From Telmatactis stephensoni (taxonomy: Eukaryota > Cnidaria > Anthozoa > Actiniaria > Isophelliidae): 64,000 nucleotides of DNA. The DNA is taken from the NCBI GenBank assembly GCA_029948255.1, contig JALIZF010001789.1:372001-436000 (forward strand). Reading direction: 5' to 3'. The notes under the pieces were generated by a model. The model did not search any database. It worked only from the letters and a program-made list of their open reading frames with translations, and had not been told where the DNA came from. How positions within the stretch are numbered: position 1 is the first letter of the stretch; each line of letters opens with the position of its first letter. This document shows positions 1-9,516 of the stretch, in pieces. The translations under genes and the position numbers were made by a program.

Positions 1-617
1 CTAAACACTTGATGTGGGCTTCCTGTGGTTAATATCAAAATATTTCAAAACATGAACGCTCTTGACTGCAAAAGTAATACAAGCTTAAATCCAGAACAGA
101 TAAGGTTTCAAATCTTTCGTATTTTTCTCTTTGAAGTACCAAATACATTATTAATATCTTGACCTCATTCGTTTCAAATTAAAGAGTAATATAACTTAAG
201 TATCGAACGTGAGAATGAACGAAAGTCAGCTGCCATGCAGTTTCAAGGGTTTTAAATTTCAAATGTCATCCCTATCCCATGATAGAAGAGATAAATAAAT
301 AAGTCTTAAAGGCAGCTTAGTCACGTTTTGAGTTCGGTACTGAAGCGAAATATTTGGCTGCTTCGATTCGTCGGCAAGCTAACATTTGAACTCGTGGAAG
401 TATCGGCCTCGATTCCTAAATTTCAAATGAAGAGGCATAAATTTTACCTTGATTGAGACTTAAGCGAAGCTGCTACAAAGCAATTACTGTATTTATAGTT
501 GAGTTTAGGTTATTAAATGCCCGTAACTCGTGAAAAATCCTTCCGGCTGTTTTGTTATAAACTTGCTGGAACGTGCGCTGCCTCGTTTTCATACTTGCTC
601 ACATGCACTCCAGGCAA
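1..617. other. No gene seen
   Basis: AT-rich DNA without a convincing coding frame. GGGCTTCCTGTG at about 17-28 is close to the reverse complement of the CACAGGGAGCCC end of the mobile elements at 763-5580, so a related element may end here. Confidence 0.5.
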
Positions 618-762
618 TCATTAAAAAAACAGCTTAAAATTTTCCAAAACCAGAAAAAAGCATACAAACACATGACAAGATAATATTTACTACATAGTAA
701 GGCGAAAAAAAAAATTTTTTTCCCATGAGGATTCGAACCCAGACCCGTCTATTTGCTTTATA
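618..762 (-). repeat. tRNA-derived repeat, unit 1 (interrupted)
   Basis: This segment recurs as a direct repeat at about 5709-5854. On the minus strand it contains GGGTTCGAATCC (729-740 on the plus strand), a match to the RNA polymerase III B box in the T arm of tRNAs. Removing the two mobile elements at 763-3150 and 3193-5580 and one copy of each target duplication joins this segment to 3151-3192 and 5581-5708. That makes one unit of about 310 bp, parallel to unit 2 at 5709-6011. The joined sequence resembles a tRNA 3' half with part of a D arm (AGAGCAGCG). It is more likely a tRNA-derived SINE-like repeat than a working tRNA gene, because no full cloverleaf can be drawn. Confidence 0.6.
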
Positions 763-1371
763 CACAGGGAGCCCGGCTTTTAAGAGTCATAAATAAAAGA
801 ATAAATCAATTAGTATTTTGGGTTTCCTGTGTTGAGATTTGAAACGAGACGCTAATAATAGCGAGTTTCCGGTAATCGTAAATGCCAGTAACCTGAGAGG
901 AGATTACATGGGGTAACTTGAGAGCAGTTTGAAATTCAAATCTAACGCATCAGTGTAACGCACTCTCTTAGTAACAGTCAATAAGAGAGAAGGGCTGAAA
1001 CAAATTTCAGTGCCAATTTTGAAACCCCTGTTAAAATTATTCATCTGAGTTGTTTGCCGGCATATTTGACACCAAACGATCACCTGATAAATAAACCTAA
1101 TGACTGCATGTCTCATTGATAGAAAATAATAATGTATGGCATAAAATACTGTGTTATCTTGAAGCCTTGCTTTAAATTTATGTGCGCCAGTAGTTGATGG
1201 GACCAGTAAGCTCTGGAAACGTGACCTTTCTGGTAAATGTCCGCTTTCAAACAATAGACTTTGACAGATTTATGACAGCTTAATTGAAATGCGGCGTTCT
1301 ATTTTTGTCGTTTGCCGCCAAATCAAAGTGATTCAGCGCGAATATCAGAACATTTATAATATTCATAGTTT

Positions 1372-1564
1372 ATGGCTTTAAAAATAGAACAACAAGTTGC
1401 GGTCGATCTAAGTATATCTGGGCACTCGCTATTCGTTACTGGCAAAGGAGGTACAGGAAAATCATTTGTGGTTGCAAAAATATTTAAAGAGTTAACCAAG
1501 CTTAACCGGAAATGTTTTTGTGACCTACAGTACTGGAATCGCGTGTTCCAACCTTCCCAATATT
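1372..1564 (+). pseudogene. PIF1-like helicase N-terminal fragment, copy 1
   Basis: The frame from ATG 1372 gives a PIF1/RRM3-type helicase start: an EQQ-AVDL segment, then a Walker A motif GKGGTGKS (about residues 26-33), the ATP phosphate-binding loop. After KLNRKCF the frame breaks at a run of five T (about 1514-1518). One base out of phase it resumes as VTYSTGIAC, which fits the PIF1 motif Ia region. Similarity is lost after about 1564, so nearly all the helicase core is missing and no activity is expected. It may be cargo or the remnant of an autonomous ancestor. PIF1-type domains are best known from Helitrons among transposons, but this element has long inverted ends and a 7-bp target duplication, unlike Helitrons. 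Confidence 0.75.
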
Positions 1565-2279
1565 AAGGATGGACGAGGCTCTTCTGAAAGCCTTCTAAAT
1601 ATTGTGAAGTCAAACGACGTAAATTCGGTTTCCCCCTCGCTCCAAGCGGATTCTTTCACGCTTCACAGAGGGGAAACTCTTTTCACAATCCTGCCGATTT
1701 CTCGATCAGGAATCGAATTTTCCTTCGATCTCCAGCTGCTGGCTTTCACAAAACATTTCACTTAGTTAAGTTTTGCTGCAGATATGTGGAATCCTTTTCC
1801 ACAAACAGCGAAGTTTTTTAAAAGCCTAAAGAAAAGAACATGAACATTTTAAAATCCAGACAACGTAAATCAGTAAAAAAATTGAAAATATACGCTACTC
1901 ACCATAACATAAAATATTGTATTCCATGATTTTTTGATTGCTTAGAGTCCTCAGTGTCCTCAGTAACACTCAACATGGTGACCTTCTACTTAAGCTCATT
2001 AACACTGGTCCCATCAACTACTGGTGCACATGTAACGTTAAACTCGCTTTGTTTCAGCCCTTCTCTCTTATTGACTGTTACTAAGAGAGTGCGTTACACT
2101 GATGCGTTAGATTTGAATTTAATCTCCTCTCAGGTTACTGGCATTTACGATTACCGGAAACTCGCTATTATTAGCGTCTCGTTTCAAATCTCAACACAGG
2201 AAACCCAAAATACTAATTGGTCTTAATAGCACAAAGGATGTGATAATTTTAAATAAAAACACAACTTTTTTGAGTTTTA

Positions 2280-2322
2280 AACAAGACATGTTTCGGCTTT
2301 CATAAAGCCATCTTCAGTTGTT
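2280..2322 (-). ncRNA. Hammerhead ribozyme-like motif 1
   Basis: Read on the minus strand, the hammerhead parts come in order: AACAA (stem I), the core box CTGAAGA (fits CUGANGA), a 6-bp stem II GGCTTT/AAAGCC with an ATG loop, GAAAC, a minimal 2-bp stem III closed by two bases, the cleavage triplet GTC, and TTGTT, which closes stem I. It lies in the 3' flank of the PLE endonuclease, as reported for PLE hammerheads. One U between core and stem II is unpaired, and stem III is very short, so activity would probably need a dimer. Confidence 0.55.
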
Positions 2323-2461
2323 GAAGTGATTACAAGTTTGACTAAATGTATCTACTATTAATAGAATCTAGTTACATATAAAATTACAACGGTCATTACA
2401 TAGTTTGAATACTTAAGATATGACATATAAACAAACTAAAAACGAAAGATATATAAACAAA

Positions 2462-2728
2462 TTACATATTGATGGTGGTATTAAAATGCTTAACCTGAGT
2501 GTTTAACTCAGGTTTAGAAGCCATAATATGAAGAGCTTCTTTTATTTTAAGTTGACAAGGACTATTTGCTGTATCAATTATTTTAAAACTATCTGATGAT
2601 GCAGCATTTTTACAATCTATGTTAGAAGACAAATGTTTGAAAATATGAGATTGTTTGTCGGAAAAAAGGTGTTCATTAATTCGTGTGGAAAGATGGCGAA
2701 CTGTTTCACCTATATATCGAGCGTTAGA
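2462..2728 (-). pseudogene. PLE GIY-YIG endonuclease C-terminus, copy 1
   Basis: Open minus-strand frame of about 88 codons ending in TAA at 2462-2464. It contains ARYIGET (the YIG half of GIY-YIG), then RHLSTRINEHL, which holds the family's Arg and Glu positions, then LKIKEALHI and a C-terminal tail. This is the 3' end of the single PLE ORF; the reverse transcriptase lying 5' is missing. The partner copy is shorter and starts at 2729. The full enzyme nicks target DNA to prime reverse transcription, but this fragment should be inactive. Confidence 0.8.
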
Positions 2729-2882
2729 TTGTAAAAATGCTGCATCATCAGATAGTTTTAAAATAATTGATACAGCAAATAGTCCTTATCAACTTAAAAT
2801 AAAAGAAGCTCTTCATATTATGGCTTCTAAACCTGAGTTAAACACTCAGGTTAAGCATTTTAATACCACCATCAATATGTAA
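2729..2882 (+). pseudogene. Shorter PLE partner, GIY-YIG tail (copy 1)
   Basis: Encodes only the last 50 or so residues (CKNAASSDSF through LKIKEALHI to the TAA at 2880-2882). It is read outward from the head-to-head junction. Upstream of 2729 the plus strand is antisense to the partner copy, so the ATG at 2655 that opens this frame is accidental. Confidence 0.7.
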
Positions 2883-3021
2883 TTTGTTTATATATCTTTC
2901 GTTTTTAGTTTGTTTATATGTCATATCTTAAGTATTCAAACTATGTAATGACCGTTGTAATTTTATATGTAACTAGATTCTATTAATAGTAGATACATTT
3001 AGTCAAACTTGTAATCACTTC

Positions 3022-3064
3022 AACAACTGAAGATGGCTTTATGAAAGCCGAAACATGTCTTGTT
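3022..3064 (+). ncRNA. Hammerhead ribozyme-like motif 2
   Basis: Same 43-nt arrangement as the motif at 2280-2322, on the plus strand: AACAA, CTGAAGA, stem II, GAAAC, GTC, TTGTT. It starts 140 nt after the stop of the plus-strand PLE partner (2882). Confidence 0.55.
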
Positions 3065-3278
3065 TAAAACTCAAAAAAGTTGTGTTTTTATTTAAAATAC
3101 TAATTGATTTATTCTTTTATTTATGACTCTTAAAAGCCGGGCTCCCTGTGCTTTATATTGCGTTGTACGCTTGTTTGACGCGCTGCTCTAACCACAGGGA
3201 GCCCGGCTTTTAAGAGTCATAAATAAAAGAATAAATCAATTAGTATTTTAAATAAAAACACAACTTTTTTGAGTTTTA

Positions 3279-3321
3279 AACAAGACATGTTTCGGCTTTC
3301 ATAAAGCCATCTTCAGTTGTT
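3279..3321 (-). ncRNA. Hammerhead ribozyme-like motif 3
   Basis: Mirror copy of the motif at 3022-3064, in the second transposon; all core positions are retained. Confidence 0.55.
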
Positions 3322-3460
3322 GAAGTGATTACAAGTTTGACTAAATGTATCTACTATTAATAGAATCTAGTTACATATAAAATTACAACGGTCATTACAT
3401 AGTTTGAATACTTAAGATATGACATATAAACAAACTAAAAACGAAAGATATATAAACAAA

Positions 3461-3614
3461 TTACATATTGATGGTGGTATTAAAATGCTTAACCTGAGTG
3501 TTTAACTCAGGTTTAGAAGCCATAATATGAAGAGCTTCTTTTATTTTAAGTTGATAAGGACTATTTGCTGTATCAATTATTTTAAAACTATCTGATGATG
3601 CAGCATTTTTACAA
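3461..3614 (-). pseudogene. Shorter PLE partner, GIY-YIG tail (copy 2)
   Basis: Mirror of 2729-2882: the same shortened endonuclease tail on the minus strand, with its stop at 3461-3463. Confidence 0.7.
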
Positions 3615-3881
3615 TCTAACGCTCGATATATAGGTGAAACAGTTCGCCATCTTTCCACACGAATTAATGAACACCTTTTTTCCGACAAACAATCTCATAT
3701 TTTCAAACATTTGTCTTCTAACATAGATTGTAAAAATGCTGCATCATCAGATAGTTTTAAAATAATTGATACAGCAAATAGTCCTTATCAACTTAAAATA
3801 AAAGAAGCTCTTCATATTATGGCTTCTAAACCTGAGTTAAACACTCAGGTTAAGCATTTTAATACCACCATCAATATGTAA
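3615..3881 (+). pseudogene. PLE GIY-YIG endonuclease C-terminus, copy 2
   Basis: Plus-strand mirror of the fragment at 2462-2728, with the same ARYIGET and RHLSTRINEHL motifs and the same stop (3879-3881). It is truncated at the 5' side where it meets its shorter inverted partner. Confidence 0.8.
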
Positions 3882-4020
3882 TTTGTTTATATATCTTTCG
3901 TTTTTAGTTTGTTTATATGTCATATCTTAAGTATTCAAACTATGTAATGACCGTTGTAATTTTATATGTAACTAGATTCTATTAATAGTAGATACATTTA
4001 GTCAAACTTGTAATCACTTC

Positions 4021-4063
4021 AACAACTGAAGATGGCTTTATGAAAGCCGAAACATGTCTTGTT
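4021..4063 (+). ncRNA. Hammerhead ribozyme-like motif 4
   Basis: Mirror copy of the motif at 2280-2322. It lies 140 nt beyond the stop at 3881 of the longer PLE partner. Confidence 0.55.
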
Positions 4064-4778
4064 TAAAACTCAAAAAAGTTGTGTTTTTATTTAAAATTAT
4101 CACATCCTTTGTGCTATTAAGACCAATTAGTATTTTGGGTTTCCTGTGTTGAGATTTGAAACGAGACGCTAATAATAGCGAGTTTCCGGTAATCGTAAAT
4201 GCCAGTAACCTGAGAGGAGATTAAATTCAAATCTAACGCATCAGTGTAACGCACTCTCTTAGTAACAGTCAATAAGAGAGAAGGGCTGAAACAAAGCGAG
4301 TTTAACGTTACATGTGCACCAGTAGTTGATGGGACCAGTGTTAATGAGCTTAAGTAGAAGGTCACCATGTTGAGTGTTACTGAGGACACTGAGGACTCTA
4401 AGCAATCAAAAAATCATGGAATACAATATTTTATGTTATGGTGAGTAGCGTATATTTTCAATTTTTTTACTGATTTACGTTGTCTGGATTTTAAAATGTT
4501 CATGTTCTTTTCTTTAGGCTTTTAAAAAACTTCGCTGTTTGTGGAAAAGGATTCCACATATCTGCAGCAAAACTTAACTAAGTGAAATGTTTTGTGAAAG
4601 CCAGCAGCTGGAGATCGAAGGAAAATTCGATTCCTGATCGAGAAATCGGCAGGATTGTGAAAAGAGTTTCCCCTCTGTGAAGCGTGAAAGAATCCGCTTG
4701 GAGCGAGGGGGAAACCGAATTTACGTCGTTTGACTTCACAATATTTAGAAGGCTTTCAGAAGAGCCTCGTCCATCCTT

Positions 4779-4971
4779 AATATTGGGAAGGTTGGAACAC
4801 GCGATTCCAGTACTGTAGGTCACAAAAACATTTCCGGTTAAGCTTGGTTAACTCTTTAAATATTTTTGCAACCACAAATGATTTTCCTGTACCTCCTTTG
4901 CCAGTAACGAATAGCGAGTGCCCAGATATACTTAGATCGACCGCAACTTGTTGTTCTATTTTTAAAGCCAT
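4779..4971 (-). pseudogene. PIF1-like helicase N-terminal fragment, copy 2
   Basis: Mirror copy of the fragment at 1372-1564, with the same Walker A motif GKGGTGKS and the same one-base frameshift at the T run. The shared defect shows that the frameshift predates the last round of transposition. Confidence 0.75.
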
Positions 4972-5708
4972 AAACTATGAATATTATAAATGTTCTGATA
5001 TTCGCGCTGAATCACTTTGATTTGGCGGCAAACGACAAAAATAGAACGCCGCATTTCAATTAAGCTGTCATAAATCTGTCAAAGTCTATTGTTTGAAAGC
5101 GGACATTTACCAGAAAGGTCACGTTTCCAGAGCTTACTGGTCCCATCAACTACTGGCGCACATAAATTTAAAGCAAGGCTTCAAGATAACACAGTATTTT
5201 ATGCCATACATTATTATTTTCTATCAATGAGACATGCAGTCATTAGGTTTATTTATCAGGTGATCGTTTGGTGTCAAATATGCCGGCAAACAACTCAGAT
5301 GAATAATTTTAACAGGGGTTTCAAAATTGGCACTGAAATTTGTTTCAGCCCTTCTCTCTTATTGACTGTTACTAAGAGAGTGCGTTACACTGATGCGTTA
5401 GATTTGAATTTCAAACTGCTCTCAAGTTACCCCATGTAATCTCCTCTCAGGTTACTGGCATTTACGATTACCGGAAACTCGCTATTATTAGCGTCTCGTT
5501 TCAAATCTCAACACAGGAAACCCAAAATACTAATTGATTTATTCTTTTATTTATGACTCTTAAAAGCCGGGCTCCCTGTGCTCTAACTGGAAATGATTGC
5601 TTGGGGTGCCTGTGGCTTGCCTCGTTTTCGTGGCAGATTCTCGACGTCGACGATAGATAGAAAAGGTAAACCTAGACTCGTGCCGGCCTACGGCCTGGGC
5701 ACGAGTAA

Positions 5709-6011
5709 TTAAAAAACAGCTTAAAATGCTTCAAAACCAGAAAAAAGCATACAAAAAAATGAAAAGATAATATTTACTACATAGTAAGGCGAAAAAAAAA
5801 ATCCTTTTTATTTCATGAGGATTCGAACCCGGACCCGTCCATTTGCTTTATACGCACGCTGCTCTAAATGATTGCCTGGGGTGCCTGTGGCTTGCCTCGT
5901 TTTCATGGCACATTCTCGACTACGACGAATACGACGAAATACGACGATAGACTGACTGATAGAAAACGTAAACCTAGACTCGTGCCGCCGGCCTACGGCC
6001 TGGGCACGAGT
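5709..6011 (-). repeat. tRNA-derived repeat, unit 2 (intact)
   Basis: This unit repeats in tandem the sequence that hosts the two transposons (618-762, 3151-3192, 5581-5708). Minus-strand B box GGGTTCGAATCC at 5819-5830. It ends in a GC-rich hairpin with arms ACTCGTGCC/GGCACGAGT; unit 1 has the same hairpin at about 5677-5707. A SINE-like family is the likely nature. Confidence 0.6.
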
Positions 6012-6037
6012 AAAAAAGGCAAATGGAGCTCTAAAAA

Positions 6038-6665
6038 ATGTCGGGAATGGTCATGGTTCATTCGAGATTTGAAGAGGGAGAAACAAGTTCTTCTGTGGAA
6101 AAAACAAGTTCTTCGGAGGAAGAGATAAGTACTTCTGAGGAAGAAACAAGTTCTTCGGAGGAAGAAAGTAGTTGTGAGGAAGAAAATGGGAGTTCAAAGG
6201 AAGGAACTGAAGAAAGTGATATTTCAGAGGAGGAAGCAAGTACTTCGGAGGGAGAAAGAGGAAGCTCAGGTGAAGAAGTTACTGAAAACGAAAACAGCGA
6301 CTTTGCAGACAGTGAGAATTTGCGGAATCAAACAACGAAAACTAAATCGGCTACACCCAGGACGACAAAAAACAACAACAACAAGAAAAGGCAATCAATT
6401 GACAAAAGACGAAATAGAGGAGTTTTGTTTCGCACTTGAAACAAAGAAGGAAGAACTTAACAGTTATATAAAACAGAAATTAAACTCTGCACATGACATA
6501 CAATTCTTTCAAACGAGAAAGGACAAATTGTTGGTAGTTCGCGACGCTTTTTCTAAACGCCTTTCAAAAACAGAGAGAAAAAATATGTTTCTCTCGGATG
6601 AAAAATATACCAGTCTTTATGCAGAAGCCAGTATGGAAAGAAAACTTTGGCGGAAAAGTTCATGA
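6038..6665 (+). pseudogene. Decayed ORF: acidic Ser/Glu tract plus helical domain
   Basis: The first frame (6038-6439) encodes about 60 residues of repeated SSSEEE-type blocks, then a basic Lys/Arg/Asn stretch. Around the CAA run at 6370-6382 a second frame, one base away, continues with a soluble, charged, probably helical segment (QLTKDEIEEFCFALETKKEE and on) to a stop at 6663-6665. The second part has coding-like composition, so this looks like one gene broken by a slip in the CAA run, or two exons of one gene. A donor-like AAAG-gtaata follows at about 6665-6675. I do not recognise the family. The ATG at 6038 is only the first in frame. Confidence 0.35.
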
Positions 6666-6669
6666 AAGG

Positions 6670-7074
6670 TAATAAAAAGTTGTTTTCTACACTTATGCAT
6701 TTATTGTCTATGTTATCTAGAAAGTTTTTTTGACATATTTTTTTCAAACTATGCCGTTTTTAGTCACAAATGACAATTTGTTCAAGTTCGCGAGTCTGTT
6801 TTTCACTGATTGATTCAGTGAAGTCATTCAGACCAAATTAAAATCGAAAACAAAATTACTGGTTTTACCTTCTCAATGTAGTTTTGACTTTGAATGATTT
6901 CTTTTTACTACTTGTCTTGAATATTGTTAGCTTTTCTTTTATCTGTGACAGGCTTGAAAGCTATGTTTTCACTTTTCGAAGTAGTAGAGTGTAAAGCGAT
7001 TCAACCTCGCGGTTGTTTTTCATCAAATTTTCAGAAATTTCTTAGGTTATATTATTAACAAATAATAGCATGTT

Positions 7075-7105
<31 letters not shown>

Positions 7106-7815
7106 ATGATATTTCAAAATTGTCCCAATTTTTGTTTAACAATTTTGAGATATCACTCGTGGTATTTATGTTCATATCCGCGCGGTCATGGTGACGAGTT
7201 CTAAAAATAGCATCAAACGGGGCACATGATAGGTTACGGGGATTCCTTCTCTTACCTCATTTTCTCTTGTCATGCTGCTTGTAAAGTGGTGGTTTATAGT
7301 GTGAAATATTTTATACGAATTGTTCAAATATCCAAACTATATATACTTACACCAAATTTTAAATATATATAAAGCACTTTGTAGCAATTAGATTCATATT
7401 TGGATTTAAATTGTAAATTTGTAGTCATTTTTTACTTAAGCATTTTTAGTTAAGTTAAGTTATGAAGAAAAATTATTGGAGTTTTCATACATAATGTACC
7501 TCACCTCATACGCAAAAGACTGAATGCTCTCAATGCTATCGCAATGAAACAGGATACATAATGCACGGGCAATATTTGCTGGAAAATATGTTTGTGGTCT
7601 TTGTTGCTTGAAAAATTGCAAAGAGCTGTGTGCAATCAATAATTTGCTTGCAAATATAGGCTGCAATTATATTGCAACAATATTGTCTGTTTCATTGTGT
7701 ACTGATAGAGCTTCTGTGCCATGCAAATGTATCTTCAACTAATAGTGGGATTACAGTCAATTTATTTATAAAATGGATTTATATTTATTTAGATAAAAAA
7801 CTAAAACAGAAATCT
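6670..7815. other. AT-rich intergenic DNA
   Basis: No gene seen. It holds one imperfect hairpin, listed separately at 7089-7171. Confidence 0.5.
7089..7171. repeat. Hairpin element
   Basis: Arms GGCATAAATACCACTC and its near-complement GTGGTATTTATG flank TGATATTTCAAAATTG/CAATTTTGAGATATCA-like inner arms. A small foldback of unknown family. Confidence 0.6.
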
Positions 7816-8265
7816 CATAAAGGCGCGGTATCGATGGAGTATCGAATATCCGATAGTTTTTAGATATTTATCATGTATCTAATATCTAGAGTGAAATTAG
7901 ATAATATCGATAGCGTCTAGAATATCAGATATTATCGGAAATTTATTAATTTCTAAAATATGTATTGTAATATCTGTTGATGAAATTCGATACTATCGAT
8001 AGTGTATGGAATATCAGGTAATTATAGGATATTTTCAATTTCTAGAATATGCACTTTATTGATCTGATCGGGAAAATTGATAATAAAAACAACAGCAACA
8101 ACAACAACAACAACACACGCTGGACAGCTGATTTCGCCATTTCGTATGCTGAATATAGTTCATTCCAAGACCAAATTGCATTGTTTATCCTGGTTAATTA
8201 TTGCAGCGCTTTCGTTTGTTCTCAGTTCTTAAAAGACACAGATATATCTTTAAAGGACTGCTCAA

Positions 8266-8524
8266 ATTGCCCTATCGCATAATGACGTCACACCAAAACA
8301 TTCTATTGTTTTGACGCTAAGGATTATGGTCGCCAGAGGGGATCTGAGTGATTGCATATCAAATAAAATGCAGATGAGCAATCACTGATACATGATATAT
8401 ATCAAAACTCGATACATTGAAGTTCTACTTCGAAAAGGAATATTAATAGGTCCCAATTTCCACTGTTTCTGAGCATCTATCCCCAATGTAAACAAACTGT
8501 GACGTCATTATGCGATAGGGCAAT
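8266..8524. mobile_element. MITE, family M1
   Basis: Perfect 26-bp inverted ends: ATTGCCCTATCGCATAATGA continuing to GACGTCAC, and the complement at the right. Length 259 bp, no coding. Degenerate relatives lie at 40765-41110 and about 57000-57120 and share the subterminal CTATTGTTTT-GACGCTAAGGAT region. Confidence 0.8.
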
Positions 8525-9104
8525 AGCGTTGCGCAGCGATACTAAAAATAGCCCGCTTAATAGATGCATGACTCAGACAAACATTATGAATCTGAAATCG
8601 TACTGAATAGAACATGGAGAAACTTACATTTTATTATGAAAACGTTGCTTATGTTTTAAAAAATGAGCATTAAAATCCAAAATACCGAAATCGGGCTCAA
8701 GGAGATGAAAAATTTGGTTTGTTTGTCTGAGTTGTGACGTCACGGTTGCGCTTCGCTATTAATTGGCGACTTTTTTCACAACAGGCGCTAACATGGACTC
8801 TAAAGCACACAACCGTAGTTATGCATTTTGGCCTTGGCCATGGAATGCACTATTCAGGTGAATTTCAGTATTAAACGTTTTTTGAAATAGCTTTAATATG
8901 AAATATCAGATAATTATCGGACATTTCCGGCTCCCTCCAACAAGACGCACAACTTAAACAACTTCAGGAAGTTTACTCCTGTTATCATACTTTTATAATC
9001 ATTTATTATTATTTCTCTGCTGGTGTTCCATAACCAATAAAGCTAGTCACTAGAGTGATAGCACTTAATCCGTGAAATTGTACTAGCTAAATAAATAGAG
9101 GATA

Positions 9105-9236
9105 TTACACAGTGGCGCGAAGATATGGAGTTTATCTTCGAGTGGAAAGAAATATTTCACGAGTGAGCGCAGCGAACGAGTGAAATATTTCTTTTCAAGA
9201 GAAGATAAACTCCATATCTCCAAGCCGCCGTGTAAT
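9105..9236. repeat. Foldback hairpin
   Basis: A long imperfect hairpin: GAAGATATGGAGTTTATCTTC on the left and its complement on the right, with inner arms GAAATATTTC and a GC-rich loop GAGCGCAGCGAACGAG. Other foldbacks in the window also have a TCG-rich dyad as their loop. Confidence 0.8.
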
Positions 9237-9492
9237 TTTCTTTTTATCATATAATTACTGAGATTTTAAGAAAAAGAGCTGAACATACAACAAATAGTGC
9301 ACCAAAGAACGAAATAAAAATGTCAACTCGCTCGGCCGTTTTGGAACTGAAGTTTTACTGAAATATCACAAGGCTTATACCTTAATTACATGCTACAAAT
9401 GAGCTAAATTATTATTATTTTTGGTTTCTCTTTGTTCTGCCATGTTGACACAACTGAGTACATAGTAGCTTGAATGGCGGGAAAATCAACCT

Positions 9493-9516
9493 GATATCAT
9501 CACATGTGATGATATC
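9493..9516. repeat. 24-bp perfect palindrome
   Basis: GATATCATCACATG reads into its own complement with no spacer, and a half copy follows at about 9548-9564. Short palindromes like this can fix the centre of a foldback element; no factor site is claimed. Confidence 0.6.

Larger units (their letters stand above)
2220..3093. mobile_element. Penelope-like element pair, head to head (copy 1)
   Basis: Two 5'-truncated PLE 3' ends are joined at their truncated ends, with their 3' ends facing outward. The arms 2246-2618 and 2726-3098 are inverted repeats around a 107-bp loop (2619-2725). The insertion is flanked by AAAATACTAATTG (2207-2219 and 3094-3106), a 13-bp target duplication of the host transposon's terminal repeat. 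Both partners encode the end of a GIY-YIG endonuclease, and each has a hammerhead-like motif downstream of its stop. Inverted dimers of this kind are known for PLEs. Confidence 0.85.
763..3150 (+). mobile_element. Non-autonomous TIR DNA transposon, copy 1
   Basis: Both ends read CACAGGGAGCCC going inward. The terminal inverted repeats run over 200 bp: 763-about 1006 against 2049-2219 plus 3107-3150, with a 25-bp insertion in the left one. CTTTATA lies immediately outside both ends (756-762 and 3151-3157), a 7-bp target duplication. Inside are a frameshifted PIF1-like helicase fragment (1372-1564) and an inverted PLE pair (2220-3093) with its own 13-bp target duplication. No transposase is visible, so movement would depend on one encoded elsewhere. 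A 7-bp duplication and insertion into tRNA-like DNA recall the Dada superfamily, which targets multicopy RNA genes; without a transposase that assignment is a guess. Confidence 0.85.
3250..4123. mobile_element. Penelope-like element pair, head to head (copy 2)
   Basis: Mirror copy of the PLE pair at 2220-3093, carried inside the second transposon. The 13-bp target duplication lies at 3237-3249 and 4124-4136. It did not insert separately: it moved with the host transposon. Confidence 0.85.
763..5580. repeat. 4.8-kb near-perfect palindrome
   Basis: Positions summing to 6343 are complementary from 763/5580 inward to 3150/3193. The arms are 2,388 bp and the spacer is 42 bp (3151-3192). In the segments I compared I found one mismatch, C2556 against A3787. 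It is best explained as two copies of one mobile element in opposite orientation, because each arm has its own target duplication (see the two element entries). Confidence 0.93.
3193..5580 (-). mobile_element. Non-autonomous TIR DNA transposon, copy 2
   Basis: This is the reverse-oriented twin of the element at 763-3150, with the same CACAGGGAGCCC ends and the same cargo. CTCTAAC lies immediately outside both ends (3186-3192 and 5581-5587), a 7-bp target duplication different from that of copy 1. Two different duplications argue that both copies inserted separately rather than arising by inverted duplication or misassembly. Both carry the same nested PLE pair and the same helicase frameshift, so those events came before the last transposition. 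Confidence 0.85.

Noticed and set aside
904..1254. 116-codon minus-strand frame, mirrored at 5089-5439
   Set aside because: It lies partly in the transposon's terminal repeat, has no family features, and its mirror is simply the second transposon copy.
2655..2726. Start of the 75-codon frame beginning MSEKRCSLIRVERWRT
   Set aside because: This part is antisense to the partner PLE copy; only the later part (from 2729) is real endonuclease sequence.
763..5580. Palindrome as a pure assembly artefact
   Set aside because: Two different 7-bp target duplications and a readable empty site argue for two real insertions, though long reads are still the proper test.
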